From Allorhizobium ampelinum S4 (GTDB lineage: Bacteria; Pseudomonadota; Alphaproteobacteria; Rhizobiales; Rhizobiaceae), in the NCBI RefSeq assembly GCF_000016285.1, contig NC_011989.1, forward strand, positions 2,669,001-2,733,000: a DNA stretch of 64,000 nt, read 5' to 3'. Both the position numbers and the translations under genes were made by a program. The notes beneath the pieces were generated by a model that saw nothing but the letters and a program-made list of their open reading frames with translations, ran no database searches and was not told the origin of the DNA. Positions 9,683-18,350 of the stretch are shown piece after piece (the stretch's first letter is position 1; each line of letters opens with the position of its first letter).

Positions 9683-9721
9683 TTACGCTGCCATGCGTTT
9701 TAAAAACGTATGGCAGCGTAA
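9683..9721. repeat. Long imperfect palindrome between convergent genes
   Basis: Two 19-nt arms beginning TTACGCTGCCAT flank a single central base, with 18 of 19 positions complementary (the exception is a G-T pair). The arm ends are T-rich and A-rich respectively. It lies between the convergent MBL-fold and GNAT genes. It could serve as a bidirectional transcription terminator even though there is no T-tract after either arm, or it could be a mobile palindromic unit. Confidence 0.7.
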
Positions 9722-9745
9722 CACTTTAAATCTGCTGTAGTCGTT

Positions 9746-10321
9746 TCAGCCGTTTGCAGCCAGACGCAAGGGCTCGCACTCGTCGATATCTTCGATAGTA
9801 TCGAGAGCAATGACATCTTGGCTATCACGCCAGCCAATCACGCCCTTTAGCCGGGCATGCACATCCTCAGCCAGCGGCACGACCAGCACCCGACCGGGAT
9901 CGACCGGACCGGGGAATGCCAAGGCATTGTAAGCGATTTTTTCAAAGCCGAGCGGCATATAGTATGGCGGATCGCCGATCAGGATCACCGCTTCAGAACC
10001 GCTCCGCCTCGCGGCTTCAATGGCAATGCGCACCAGTTCCCGGCCAATGCCCAGGCATTTATGGGAGGGGCGCACGGCAAGCGGGCCGAGCATATGGCCT
10101 TTGACTGTTCCGGCCAGCACCGGGGTCATGCGCACCGAGGCAATGGTTTCGCCCTGATCGGCGCAGACGAAGGACAGCGTGCGATCATGCGGGCCCTGCT
10201 CCCGAATACGGGCAGCGGCTCGTGTAAACCGGCCAGGGCCGAAAGCTTCCGAGTTGATGAGTTCGATAATGGCGTCGTGAGACGCATCCTCGGTGAGGTA
10301 GACGAGATCGTGCTTTTGCAT
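9746..10321 (-). CDS. GNAT family N-acetyltransferase (YhbS-like)
   Basis: The 191-residue protein has the GNAT acetyl-CoA loop HKCLGIGRELVRIAIEAA (about residues 86-103), preceded by LGPLAVRPS. The downstream strand ILIGDPPYYMPLGFE is typical of YhbS-like acetyltransferases. The substrate is unknown. It is convergent with the MBL-fold gene and divergent from the glutathione transferase gene. The 304-bp gap 10322-10625 between the two starts shows no convincing gene or motif. Confidence 0.88.
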   Translation of the reverse strand: MQKHDLVYLTEDASHDAIIELINSEAFGPGRFTRAAARIREQGPHDRTLSFVCADQGETIASVRMTPVLAGTVKGHMLGPLAVRPSHKCLGIGRELVRIAIEAARRSGSEAVILIGDPPYYMPLGFEKIAYNALAFPGPVDPGRVLVVPLAEDVHARLKGVIGWRDSQDVIALDTIEDIDECEPLRLAANG

Positions 10322-10625
10322 GAAGACCGGAACCGTATAGCGAATTGCGCAGGAGTGTTCACACCATCACAGGGATGGTCGAGAGCATCAGCGTCGTCGC
10401 AGGTTCCGGCAGAAGGTCATGGGATCACTGTCCAATTTCGATGGCAATTTGCATAACAACAAATTTTCCGACCGTCTATAGCATCGTGCAGAAAAACGGT
10501 TTCCACGTTTCGGTACGATGCTTTATCCCAAAACACACTGTTCATCAGCCAAATCATCGCAATTCCTCGCCAGCATCGCATATAAGAACAACGGAAATTT
10601 GAAACAGCGATGGAAGGAAGAGCCG

Positions 10626-11594
10626 ATGGGCATGCTGGTTGATGGTGTCTGGAGCGACACCTGGTACGATACGAAGGCCACCAAAGGGCATTTCCAGCGC
10701 TCGGCCAGCCGGTTTCGCAATTGGTTGACCGCTGATGGCGCGCCGGGGCCAAGCGGCGATGGCGGTTTCAAGGCCGAGGCCGGGCGTTACCATCTCTATG
10801 TGTCGCTGGCCTGCCCCTGGGCGCATCGCACGCTGATTTTCCGCCAATTGAAAAAGCTCGAAGCGTTAATCTCAGTGTCCGTCGTCCATCCGCTGATGCT
10901 GGAAAATGGCTGGACGTTTCAGCAGGACGGCGCGGCCACCGGCGATCATCTGTTCGGTGCGGATTATCTCTGGCAAGTCTATCTGAAGGCCGATCCGCAG
11001 TATAGCGGCCGGGTCACGGTGCCGGTCCTTTGGGATAAGCATTTGAATACGGTGGTCTCCAACGAGTCCGCCGAGATCATCCGCATGTTCAACTCCGCCT
11101 TCAATGCGCTCACAGGCGATAGCAAGGATTTCTATCCCGAGCCGCTGCGGGGCGAGATCGATACGCTGAACGACCGCATCTACGACACCGTCAATAACGG
11201 CGTCTACAAGGCGGGTTTCGCCACCACGCAAGAGGCTTATGAAGAAGCGATTGCCCCGCTGTTTGAAACCCTGGACATGCTAGAACAACGGCTTTCCTCC
11301 AGCCAGTTCCTGATCGGCGATACGCTGACCGAGGCGGACTGGCGGCTGTTCACCACGCTGGTGCGGTTCGATGCGGTCTATGTCGGCCATTTCAAATGCA
11401 ACATCCGCCGCATTGCCGATTATCCGGCGCTATCGGCCTATCTGTCGGCGCTCTACCAATGGCCGGGCGTGGCGGAGACCGTCAATATCGACCATATCAA
11501 GGGCCATTACTACGGCAGCCACAAGACCATCAACCCGACGGGAATCATACCGGTTGGCCCGGACCTTCCCTTTCTTCACCAGAAATCGGCGTAA
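10626..11594 (+). CDS. Glutathione S-transferase family, glutathionyl-hydroquinone reductase type
   Basis: The 322-residue product matches the Xi-class/YqjG type of glutathione transferase, which reduces glutathionyl-hydroquinones. The thioredoxin-like domain carries the signature SLACPWAHRT at about residues 58-67, with the nucleophilic Cys. The all-alpha C-terminal domain contains FLIGDTLTEADWRLFTTLVR. The frame is open 36 codons upstream, but the ATG at 10626 follows GGAAGAG and matches the usual N-terminus (MLVDGVW...). The last 19 bp overlap the convergent Nudix gene. Confidence 0.92.
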   Translation: MGMLVDGVWSDTWYDTKATKGHFQRSASRFRNWLTADGAPGPSGDGGFKAEAGRYHLYVSLACPWAHRTLIFRQLKKLEALISVSVVHPLMLENGWTFQQDGAATGDHLFGADYLWQVYLKADPQYSGRVTVPVLWDKHLNTVVSNESAEIIRMFNSAFNALTGDSKDFYPEPLRGEIDTLNDRIYDTVNNGVYKAGFATTQEAYEEAIAPLFETLDMLEQRLSSSQFLIGDTLTEADWRLFTTLVRFDAVYVGHFKCNIRRIADYPALSAYLSALYQWPGVAETVNIDHIKGHYYGSHKTINPTGIIPVGPDLPFLHQKSA

Positions 11595-12079
11595 GGCCCA
11601 TCCGTGACAAGCTCCGCCAGGCGACGGCGGGTGGCGGGGCTGATTCCCTCCGGGAGAGCGTCGAGGGCGAAAAAGCCCGATTCGGCGATTTCCCGGTCCG
11701 GCAGGCGCGGCGCGGTCTGGCGCACCAGGGTGCGGTAAAACAACACATGATCGCGGCGGCTGGCGGTGCGGTTCAGGTAGGATTGCAACAGAACGGGCGG
11801 CGCGGTCATCAGCAGATTGCCCTCTTCCCGCAATTCCTTTTCCAGAGCTTGGCTCGCCGTTTCGCCGCGCTCCACCCCGCCGCCGGGCATGTACCAGCCG
11901 GGAAGATAGGTGTGCCGCACCAGAAAAATCCGGCCATCCTCATCAAAACAGGCGGCCCGCACCCCAAGCGTCATACCGCGTGTGATGGCGAAATAAACGT
12001 GTAACAGCCGCACCACACATTTTTTCACGGAACTCAACCGGCTGTCATCCGGTTGAGACCCTGATGGATACAGTGTCAT
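11576..12079 (-). CDS. Nudix hydrolase
   Basis: This 167-residue protein contains the Nudix box GGGVERGETASQALEKELREEG (about residues 67-88), whose key residues are G, E, the REEG core and the downstream hydrophobic position. It follows the segment VRHTYLPGWYMPGG. These enzymes hydrolyse nucleoside diphosphates linked to another group, and the actual substrate is unknown. The frame continues far upstream, but that part is antisense to the phosphoesterase gene. The ATG at 12079 is the sensible start and leaves 39 bp between divergent start codons. Confidence 0.88.
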   Translation of the reverse strand: MTLYPSGSQPDDSRLSSVKKCVVRLLHVYFAITRGMTLGVRAACFDEDGRIFLVRHTYLPGWYMPGGGVERGETASQALEKELREEGNLLMTAPPVLLQSYLNRTASRRDHVLFYRTLVRQTAPRLPDREIAESGFFALDALPEGISPATRRRLAELVTDGPYADFW

Positions 12080-12118
12080 CGCGCTTGCCCCGCTGCCCGG
12101 AAAGTATAGATAAGGTTC

Positions 12119-13027
12119 ATGTTCAAACTCGCCCATATATCCGATATCCATCTGGGACCTATGCCACATCTCACCTTTCGAGAATTGGCATCGAAGCGCA
12201 TCACAGGCTATGTCAACTGGCACCGCAACCGGGCAAAACATATGGTCTCCGGCACGCTGGAGGCTTTGGTGGCCGATATTCACGCCAAAGCCCCTGACCA
12301 TCTGACCGTTACAGGCGATCTCGTCAATCTGGCATCCGGGCTGGAAATCAACAAGGCCGCCGAATGGCTGCGTACGGTCGGCCCACCGGCCACGACATCG
12401 GTCGTGCCGGGCAATCACGATGCCTATGTGCCCGGCGCCCACGAAAAGGCAATGCATGCCTGGTATGACTATGTGCGCGGCGACACGGACCCGGACATCT
12501 GGCGCAAGGATTTCAAGCTCTGGCCGACCTTTCGCCGCCGGGGACCGGTCGGGCTGATCGGTTGTTCCACCTCCATCGCCACCCCGCCCTTTTCCGCCAG
12601 TGGCTATTTCAGCTCGCGCCAGGCCCGTGAAACTGCCCAATTGCTGCGCCAAGCTGGCGAAGAAGGCCTGTTCCGGGTGGTGCTGATCCATCATCCCCCT
12701 GTTCGGGGTGCCGCCTCGCAGCACAAGCGGATGATCGGCATCCGCCGCTTTGCCGCAGCGATCTCGCTGGGCGGGGCCGAACTGGTGCTGCATGGCCATA
12801 CCCATCTCAACACGCTGAACTGGCTACACAATCGCCATGGCCGCGTGCCGGTGGTGGGTATTGCCTCGGCCAGCCAGGGGCCGGGCAACAAAAAGCCGCA
12901 GGCTGCCTATAACCTGTTTTCGATTTCCGGCGCATCAGGGGCGTGGGTGCTGGACTGGGAACGCTATGCGCTGACGGGTGATACCAGCGAGGTATCCCTG
13001 ACCCATAACCAGAGATTGTCGGGCTGA
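12119..13027 (+). CDS. Calcineurin-like metallophosphoesterase
   Basis: The 302-residue enzyme shows all metallophosphoesterase motifs in order: DIHLGP (about residues 9-14), TGDLVN (about 64-69), PGNHDAYVPG (about 96-105), HHPPVRG (about 184-190) and LHGHTHLN (about 222-229). It is similar in layout to cyclic-nucleotide phosphodiesterase-like proteins (CpdA type), but the substrate is not determinable. It is divergent from the Nudix gene and the two share a very short promoter region. Confidence 0.92.
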   Translation: MFKLAHISDIHLGPMPHLTFRELASKRITGYVNWHRNRAKHMVSGTLEALVADIHAKAPDHLTVTGDLVNLASGLEINKAAEWLRTVGPPATTSVVPGNHDAYVPGAHEKAMHAWYDYVRGDTDPDIWRKDFKLWPTFRRRGPVGLIGCSTSIATPPFSASGYFSSRQARETAQLLRQAGEEGLFRVVLIHHPPVRGAASQHKRMIGIRRFAAAISLGGAELVLHGHTHLNTLNWLHNRHGRVPVVGIASASQGPGNKKPQAAYNLFSISGASGAWVLDWERYALTGDTSEVSLTHNQRLSG

Positions 13028-13259
13028 AACGCCGATATCAGCAATCCCATCGCCGAACCGCGGCGCTGAAAAATCGATATACAGGATCAACTTCCTGTTC
13101 ACCGCGTCCACGCTTGCCTTTTTCCGGCATTGTTTTAAGCCTTGATAAGCACTATTTGCATAGGAAGTGGTAAGCGTGCCGTCCGCAGACTATCGGTCAT
13201 CATGATGGCTCAGGACGCGGTCGGTTCGGGTGAGCAAAACGCAAATGAGGAATTGCCGA

Positions 13260-13841
13260 ATGAACGAAGAAGACGACGACAAGAGCAAGGAACTGCCGCT
13301 CGGCAAGGAAACGGAAGCGAATCTTTTCAAGTCGCGATCGATCTTCATCTATGGCGGGATCACCCAGGAACTGGCGCAGAAGGTCTGCACACAGCTGGTG
13401 GCTCTGGCTGCCGCCAGCGACGACGACATCCGCGTCTACGTCAATTCTCCAGGCGGCCATGTCGAATCGGGCGATTCGATCCATGACATGATCAAGTTCA
13501 TCAAGCCGAAGGTCTGGATCATCGGCACCGGCTGGGTCGCCTCCGCTGGCGCGCTGATCTATGTTTCGGTTCCGAAGGAGCAGCGTCTTTGCCTGCCCAA
13601 TACCCGCTTCCTGCTGCACCAACCCTCGGGCGGCACACGCGGTATGGCCTCGGATATCGAAATCCAGGCCCGCGAAATCATCAAGATGAACCAGCGCCTG
13701 ATCAAGATCTTCTCCAAGGCCACCGGCCAGACAGAAGAAAAGATCGCCAAGGACATCGACCGCGATTACTGGCTCTCGGCTGAAGAAGCCAAGACCTACG
13801 GCCTGGTGTCGAAGATCGTCGAAAGCCAGTCGGAAATCTGA
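13260..13841 (+). CDS. ClpP-like ATP-dependent protease proteolytic subunit
   Basis: This 193-residue member of the ClpP family lacks a neighbouring ATPase gene. The catalytic Ser lies in [13 protein letters not shown], His in [10 protein letters not shown] and Asp in [11 protein letters not shown], so the triad is complete. The Ser motif differs from the usual GxAASMGA (W and A replace conserved positions), which marks a divergent ClpP branch found beside the main clpP in rhizobia. The frame extends ten codons upstream, but the ATG at 13260 follows GAGG at a suitable spacing and gives the expected N-terminus. A strong terminator follows. Confidence 0.88.
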   Translation: MNEEDDDKSKELPLGKETEANLFKSRSIFIYGGITQELAQKVCTQLVALAAASDDDIRVYVNSPGGHVESGDSIHDMIKFIKPKVWIIGTGWVASAGALIYVSVPKEQRLCLPNTRFLLHQPSGGTRGMASDIEIQAREIIKMNQRLIKIFSKATGQTEEKIAKDIDRDYWLSAEEAKTYGLVSKIVESQSEI

Positions 13842-13863
13842 TTTTACAACCATGACGATACAA

Positions 13864-13896
13864 CCCCGTCGGAGCAATCCGGCGGGGTTTTGTTTT
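13864..13896 (+). terminator. Intrinsic terminator after the clpP-like gene
   Basis: A 10-bp stem (CCCCGTCGGA / TCCGGCGGGG, one G-U pair) with a GCAA loop is followed by TTTTGTTTT. It sits 22 bp after the stop codon. Confidence 0.9.
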
Positions 13897-14014
13897 ATGT
13901 GCCTGCCATCGCAAATGTGTTTCGATACGTACCCGTTTGCCCCATCTCAGCCTTGCGTGTTTCATTAGAACCTGATGTTCCAGCCGGATCGATACTGGTG
14001 CCGGGACCATCCGC

Positions 14015-15199
14015 ATGCTGAAACAATTTTCTCCGCAAAGCCTGTTTATGGGTCTGCTGGTTGCCTTCGTCGGCTTTGCCAGTTCCTTTGCTGTTATCCT
14101 GCAAGGGCTGAAAGGGGTTGGGGCCAGCGATCTGCAGGCGGCCTCCGGCCTGATGGCGCTGTCGGTCTCCATGGGTATTTGCGGCCTTATCGTTTGTCTC
14201 AAGACGCGGATGCCGATTTCCATTGCCTGGTCGACGCCCGGTGCCGCTCTGCTGGTCACCGCCGGTGTGCCGCAAGGCGGTTTTTCAGCAGCAGTCGGGG
14301 CGTTTCTGGTCTGCGCCGCGCTGATCATCATTGCCGGGCTGTTCAAGCCGCTTGGCCGGGCCATTGGCGCCATTCCCGCCCCGCTGGCCAATGCCATGCT
14401 ATCAGGGGTGATCGTCGGCCTTTGCTTTACACCGTTCAAAGCTATCGAAGAAAGCCCGCTGCTCGGCCTGCCAATCCTGCTGGCCTGGGCGATTGTCGAC
14501 ACCATCAACAGGCTCTTTGCCGTTCCCGCCGCTCTTGCTGCCTTCGTTCTGGTCCTGGTGTTCGCCGTTCCCCTGCCCGACGGCGCATTCTCGGCACTGA
14601 GTGACTCCCTCGTGCCGCCAGTTGCATTCGTGATGCCGACGTTCACATTCGCGTCGATGGTTTCCATCGCATTGCCCCTGTTTATCGTCACCATGGCTTC
14701 ACAGAACATTCCAGGCATCGCCGTGCTGAAAGTGCATGATTACCACCCAAGGCCGGGTCCACTTTTCACCATCACCGGCCTGTTCACCGCCCTTGCCGCG
14801 CCCTTTGGCGGCCATGCCATTAATCTCGCCGCCGTCACAGCCGCCATGGCGGCGGGCCATGATGCCCATGCCGATCCGCAGCGGCGCTATTGGGCGGCGA
14901 TGATCGGCAGCGTGGGGTATCTGGTCCTCGGCCTTTTGGCCGGCGTCGTCACCTCCTTCGTCGGGCTAGCACCCCCAATCCTGATCGAATCGGTCGCGGG
15001 TCTGGCGCTGATCGGCGCCTTTTCCGGGTCGATCGTTTCGGCTTTCCGGGAACCCACGACCCGCGAGGCTGCCGCCGTCACCTTCCTGGTCACCGCGTCG
15101 GGTATCTCGCTTCTCGGCATTTCCGCCGCCTTCTGGGGATTGATCGGCGGCCTGGCCATGCTGGGGCTGACGCGGTTCGCCATCCGGCTGCGGCGCTGA
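14015..15199 (+). CDS. benE: Benzoate/H+ symporter family (BenE) transporter
   Basis: The 394-residue, highly hydrophobic protein has about 11-12 predicted membrane helices. It carries BenE signatures: SIAWSTPGAALL (about residues 69-80), MASQNIPGIAVL (about 225-236) and PFGGHAINLAAVTAA (about 258-272). It would sit in the inner membrane and import an aromatic acid such as benzoate with protons. No catabolic genes are nearby, so the true substrate is uncertain. It reads toward leuA but the leu promoter lies in between. Confidence 0.9.
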   Translation: MLKQFSPQSLFMGLLVAFVGFASSFAVILQGLKGVGASDLQAASGLMALSVSMGICGLIVCLKTRMPISIAWSTPGAALLVTAGVPQGGFSAAVGAFLVCAALIIIAGLFKPLGRAIGAIPAPLANAMLSGVIVGLCFTPFKAIEESPLLGLPILLAWAIVDTINRLFAVPAALAAFVLVLVFAVPLPDGAFSALSDSLVPPVAFVMPTFTFASMVSIALPLFIVTMASQNIPGIAVLKVHDYHPRPGPLFTITGLFTALAAPFGGHAINLAAVTAAMAAGHDAHADPQRRYWAAMIGSVGYLVLGLLAGVVTSFVGLAPPILIESVAGLALIGAFSGSIVSAFREPTTREAAAVTFLVTASGISLLGISAAFWGLIGGLAMLGLTRFAIRLRR

Positions 15200-15230
15200 C
15201 CGTCATCCGCAGCCTTGATGAAAATTGCCC

Positions 15231-15259
15231 TTGCCAGCCCGGAAACCGCTGATTATAGA
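15231..15259 (+). promoter_or_regulatory. Predicted sigma-70-type promoter of the leu leader/leuA
   Basis: A -35 box TTGCCA (15231-15236) is separated by exactly 17 bp from a -10 box TATAGA (15254-15259). The predicted transcription start is at about 15266-15267, which coincides with the first ATG of the leucine leader peptide. Confidence 0.65.
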
Positions 15260-15266
15260 TTGAAGC

Positions 15267-15392
15267 ATGAAGACATCGGGCCATTCCATGACGAAGACTG
15301 CACAGCGAGGCAATTTTAGCCACGCCGCAGCTTTGCGCGCCCTATCCTCGCTTCTTCTTCTCGACCTTATCCGCGGTTGCCGGGTCCATTGA
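15267..15392 (+). CDS. LeuL-type leader peptide (leucine attenuator)
   Basis: This 41-codon ORF, or 34 codons from the in-frame ATG at 15288, has a run of four consecutive Leu codons (CTT CTT CTT CTC), then Asp-Leu. Further Leu codons lie shortly before the run (LRAL, then SSLLLLDLI). It ends 155 bp before leuA. A Leu-rich short ORF followed by alternative hairpins upstream of 2-isopropylmalate synthase is the classic transcription-attenuation layout. The upstream ATG would be leaderless given the predicted promoter, and no clear ribosome-binding site precedes either ATG. Confidence 0.75.
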   Translation: MKTSGHSMTKTAQRGNFSHAAALRALSSLLLLDLIRGCRVH

Positions 15393-15490
15393 GGAGCGCC
15401 CGGCGGCCGGGTTAGCCGTCGCAGGCGATTGCTCCTCACCACTCCACAATTTTGACTATTGACCCCTGAAGGGGCCGAATTTTGCATTCG
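15391..15490 (+). promoter_or_regulatory. leuA attenuator region (alternative RNA hairpins)
   Basis: Overlapping the leader stop codon, GAGGAGC (15391-15397) is perfectly complementary to GCTCCTC (15431-15437). Within that span CCCGG/CCGGG can form a small GC hairpin. A further CCCC-TGAA-GGGG hairpin (15463-15474) is followed closely by ATTTTG. These fit a set of mutually exclusive pause, antiterminator and terminator folds, but which is the terminator cannot be settled by eye. Confidence 0.5.
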
Positions 15491-15547
15491 CATGCGGCAC
15501 TCGAACCGCTATAAGCCGGGCATATTCGGGATGAGAAGAGAGCGAAC

Positions 15548-17254
15548 ATGTTGAAGAGCAATTCCGTGCACAAGGGCATGCCCGACGCGGCAAGCAAATA
15601 CCGGCCCTACCCCCAGATCGACATTTCCGACCGCACCTGGCCGGGCAAAACCATCACCCAAGCGCCGATCTGGTGTTCGGTGGACCTGCGCGACGGCAAC
15701 CAGTCGCTGGTCAACCCGATGGGCCACGACCGTAAGGCCCGGATGTTCCAGTTGCTGCTGGAAATGGGCTTCAAGGAAATCGAGATCGGCTTTCCCTCGG
15801 CCTCACAGACCGATTTCGACTTTGCCCGCTGGTGCGTCGAGCAAGGCAATGTGCCTGATGATGTCTCCCTGCAAGTGCTGGTGCAGTGCCGCCCGGAACT
15901 GATCAGCCGCACCTTCGAGGCCCTGGAAGGCGCCCATAAGCCAATCATCCATTTCTACAATTCGACCTCGGAATTGCAGCGTCGCGTGGTGTTTGCCAAG
16001 GACGTTCCTGGCATCAAGCAGATCGCCGTCGATGCGGCGAAAATGATTATCGACATGGCCACCAAGGCTGGCGGCGGCTACCGGTTTGAATATTCGCCGG
16101 AAAGCTTTACCGGCACCGAACTGGACGTGGCGCTGGAGATCTGCAACGCAGTGATTGCCGAGATCAAGCCAACCGCCGACAACAAGCTGATCCTCAACCT
16201 GCCCTCGACTGTGGAAATGGCGACGCCGAACATCTATGCCGACCAGATCGAGTGGATGTGCCGCAATATCGACAACCGCGAAAACGTCATCATCTCGCTG
16301 CATCCGCACAACGACCGCGGCACCGGCATCGCCGCCACCGAACTGGCGCTGATGGCAGGTGCCGACCGGGTGGAAGGCACGCTGTTTGGCAATGGCGAGC
16401 GCACCGGCAATGTCGATGTCGTGACGCTGGCGCTGAACATGTACACCCAGGGCATCGATCCCGAGCTGGACTGCTCGCAGATCGAGCGCATCAAGGATGT
16501 CTACGAATATGCCAATGAAATGACCATTCCGGAACGCCATCCCTATGTTGGCGAACTGGTCTATACCGCCTTTTCGGGTTCACACCAGGATGCGATCAAC
16601 AAGGGCATGAAGGCAGTGAAAAAGGCCAATTCCCCGGTCTGGGAAGTCCCCTATCTGCCCATCGATCCACAGGATGTCGGCCGCTCCTACGAGGCAATCA
16701 TCCGCATCAATTCCCAATCGGGAAAAGGCGGCATCGCCTATATCCTGCAACAGGATTACGGCATCAACCTGCCGCGCAACCTGCAGGTGGAGTTCCGAGA
16801 GGAAATCCAGCGCATTACCGATGAAGAAGGCGTGGAACTGCCCTCCAAGCGGATCTATGACAGCTTCATCAGCCGCTATATCGACCAGCTCGAAGCCCGG
16901 CTGAAATTCGTCGATCACCACACCTATCCCGACACGGCCACCAAGGGCGTGCGGATCGTCGCTGCCGAAATCAACGATGGCGGCGAAGTGAAGCGGATCG
17001 AAGGCAAGGGTAACGGCCCGATTGACGGTTTCGTCAACGCGCTCTCCACCTATCTGGGCATCGAGATTTCGGTGCGTGACTATTCCGAGCACTCTCTGCA
17101 ACACGGCTCCAACGCCGCGGCCATCGCCTATGTGGAAATGGATCATCCCGGCGGGCGGCTGTTCGGTGCCGGTATCAACCAGAACATCGTCACCGCCTCG
17201 CTGGAAGCCATCGTCTCGGCCGCCAACCGGGTGTTGGACGCAAGGGCGAAGTGA
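15548..17254 (+). CDS. leuA: 2-isopropylmalate synthase
   Basis: The 568-residue enzyme condenses acetyl-CoA with 2-oxoisovalerate, the first committed step of leucine biosynthesis. The catalytic TIM barrel shows SVDLRDGNQSLVNPM (about residues 39-53), with the metal-binding Asp, and HPHNDRGTG (about 255-263), with metal-binding His and Asn. The C-terminal 150 residues form the LeuA dimer/leucine-feedback domain. Length fits the long LeuA subtype. The ATG follows GAGAAGAG. Control is likely dual: leader-peptide attenuation upstream and allosteric inhibition by leucine. Confidence 0.96.
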   Translation: MLKSNSVHKGMPDAASKYRPYPQIDISDRTWPGKTITQAPIWCSVDLRDGNQSLVNPMGHDRKARMFQLLLEMGFKEIEIGFPSASQTDFDFARWCVEQGNVPDDVSLQVLVQCRPELISRTFEALEGAHKPIIHFYNSTSELQRRVVFAKDVPGIKQIAVDAAKMIIDMATKAGGGYRFEYSPESFTGTELDVALEICNAVIAEIKPTADNKLILNLPSTVEMATPNIYADQIEWMCRNIDNRENVIISLHPHNDRGTGIAATELALMAGADRVEGTLFGNGERTGNVDVVTLALNMYTQGIDPELDCSQIERIKDVYEYANEMTIPERHPYVGELVYTAFSGSHQDAINKGMKAVKKANSPVWEVPYLPIDPQDVGRSYEAIIRINSQSGKGGIAYILQQDYGINLPRNLQVEFREEIQRITDEEGVELPSKRIYDSFISRYIDQLEARLKFVDHHTYPDTATKGVRIVAAEINDGGEVKRIEGKGNGPIDGFVNALSTYLGIEISVRDYSEHSLQHGSNAAAIAYVEMDHPGGRLFGAGINQNIVTASLEAIVSAANRVLDARAK

Positions 17255-17261
17255 TTAAATC

Positions 17262-17300
17262 AAACACGGCGGGAAATAAAATTCCCGCCGTGTTTAAAAA
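17262..17300 (+). terminator. Intrinsic terminator after leuA
   Basis: A perfect 14-bp stem (AAACACGGCGGGAA / TTCCCGCCGTGTTT) with a six-base loop starts 8 bp after the leuA stop. The arms supply A- and T-rich ends on both strands, so it may also act on transcripts arriving from the other side. Confidence 0.85.
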
Positions 17301-17338
17301 CCACCTTTATGAATAAATAACACCATCTGCATTATCGA

Positions 17339-17728
17339 TTAAGCTCCGGATAACGCACGCAATGTTGCAATAAGTTGAGTCTTGTCTTTTTCCGTCATTG
17401 ACGTCAAACCTTGCGCAAACACCAAAAAATCAGCGGCAACATCATGCGGCAGCTTGCATTTAGAAACTGGTTTCAAAGGACGAAGGCGACCGTCTGTACG
17501 CCTAATGACCGTTGGGCAACTAAACACCGTACGACCGCTACGAGATTTCGGCAAATCCGGTATTCTGGAGCAATCGACGGCAAAATGATCAAAGAACTCA
17601 CCTTCCGAGTTCAAAAACATCAAGGAATACAAGTCTTTCTCGGCGTCAAAACAAAAGCAAAAATGATACTTTGCCTTCCCGGCCACATCACTTTTGAAAT
17701 ATACTATGTCGCCAACAGAAAAAAGCAT
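17339..17728 (-). CDS. Putative toxin of a Panacea-type toxin-antitoxin pair (SH3-like/PemK-like N-terminus)
   Basis: The 129-residue protein begins FSVGDIVYFKSD, then KYHFCFCFDAEKDLYSLMFLNS. This is a beta-rich pattern reminiscent of the SH3-like fold of PemK/MazF toxins, although I cannot match it firmly to a named family. It is encoded directly after the antitoxin gene with no intervening base (TAAATG), so the two are translationally coupled. GC is low compared with leuA. Toxin function is inferred from partner and position. No nuclease residues were assigned. Confidence 0.6.
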   Translation of the reverse strand: MLFSVGDIVYFKSDVAGKAKYHFCFCFDAEKDLYSLMFLNSEGEFFDHFAVDCSRIPDLPKSRSGRTVFSCPTVIRRTDGRLRPLKPVSKCKLPHDVAADFLVFAQGLTSMTEKDKTQLIATLRALSGA

Positions 17729-18319
17729 TTATAATTTTGAAATATCGCTGAGCTCACGAGCACGCTCAAAGTTAGGGCTTTCGAACAAAAGGCCTAGGCT
17801 CATAGGAAACTGCTTCCGTTCGCTCTCATCCTCCCATGCATCAATATAAGCTGGATCATCATGAGTTAGACGACGGATCTGACCAAACGATAAACTTAAA
17901 ACCGTAGAAACCGCGTCTTCTATCGCCACTTTATCGCTTGGCGATAAAACCTCGTCAACAGAGCTTATATCGGGGTCGCTGTAATATATCTTTCCGCCGT
18001 CTCCAGCCTCCGAATTCCAGGGCAGATGGTCAAGTTCATATCTTTTGAGCGTAGGCCCATCATTCTTTAAAACATTATAAGCAGTGCTCGGAACCGGCCC
18101 GTGCTTCATAGCCACATAACGGTCAGAAGACACAAGACGTCCATATTTATTGAGATGGGTCCGATCCGCTAAAAACAGGCTTTTTACAACATCATATTGC
18201 GTAGGCTTCTTTGATTTCCGTTGAGCCGTAAAAATTACATAACTAACAGCCGCCAATACCCGTTCCAGGTCTGGATTGACAGCGACTACCTCTGCTTTCT
18301 TCCGATCAGCACCAGACAT
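17729..18319 (-). CDS. Panacea/SocA-type (DUF4065) antitoxin
   Basis: The 196-residue protein carries a Panacea/DUF4065 domain at about residues 20-150. Recognisable segments are DVVKSLFLADRTHLNKYGRL, YVAMKHGPVPSTAYNVL, and, after the acidic middle, FGQIRRLTHDDPAYIDAW. This domain neutralises many unrelated toxins and is usually paired with a short toxin gene, as here. The frame is open to 18340. The ATG at 18319 is preferred because AGTGGTGG lies just upstream and a TATAAT box places transcription start near 18344. The gene is AT-rich, consistent with horizontal acquisition. Confidence 0.82.
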   Translation of the reverse strand: MSGADRKKAEVVAVNPDLERVLAAVSYVIFTAQRKSKKPTQYDVVKSLFLADRTHLNKYGRLVSSDRYVAMKHGPVPSTAYNVLKNDGPTLKRYELDHLPWNSEAGDGGKIYYSDPDISSVDEVLSPSDKVAIEDAVSTVLSLSFGQIRRLTHDDPAYIDAWEDESERKQFPMSLGLLFESPNFERARELSDISKL

Positions 18320-18350
18320 GCCATCCACCACTAATAACATCTAAATCATC

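Noticed and set aside
12080..12805. The long upstream extension of the Nudix frame
   Set aside because: It is antisense to the metallophosphoesterase gene and contains no domain. The Nudix protein is complete from 12079.
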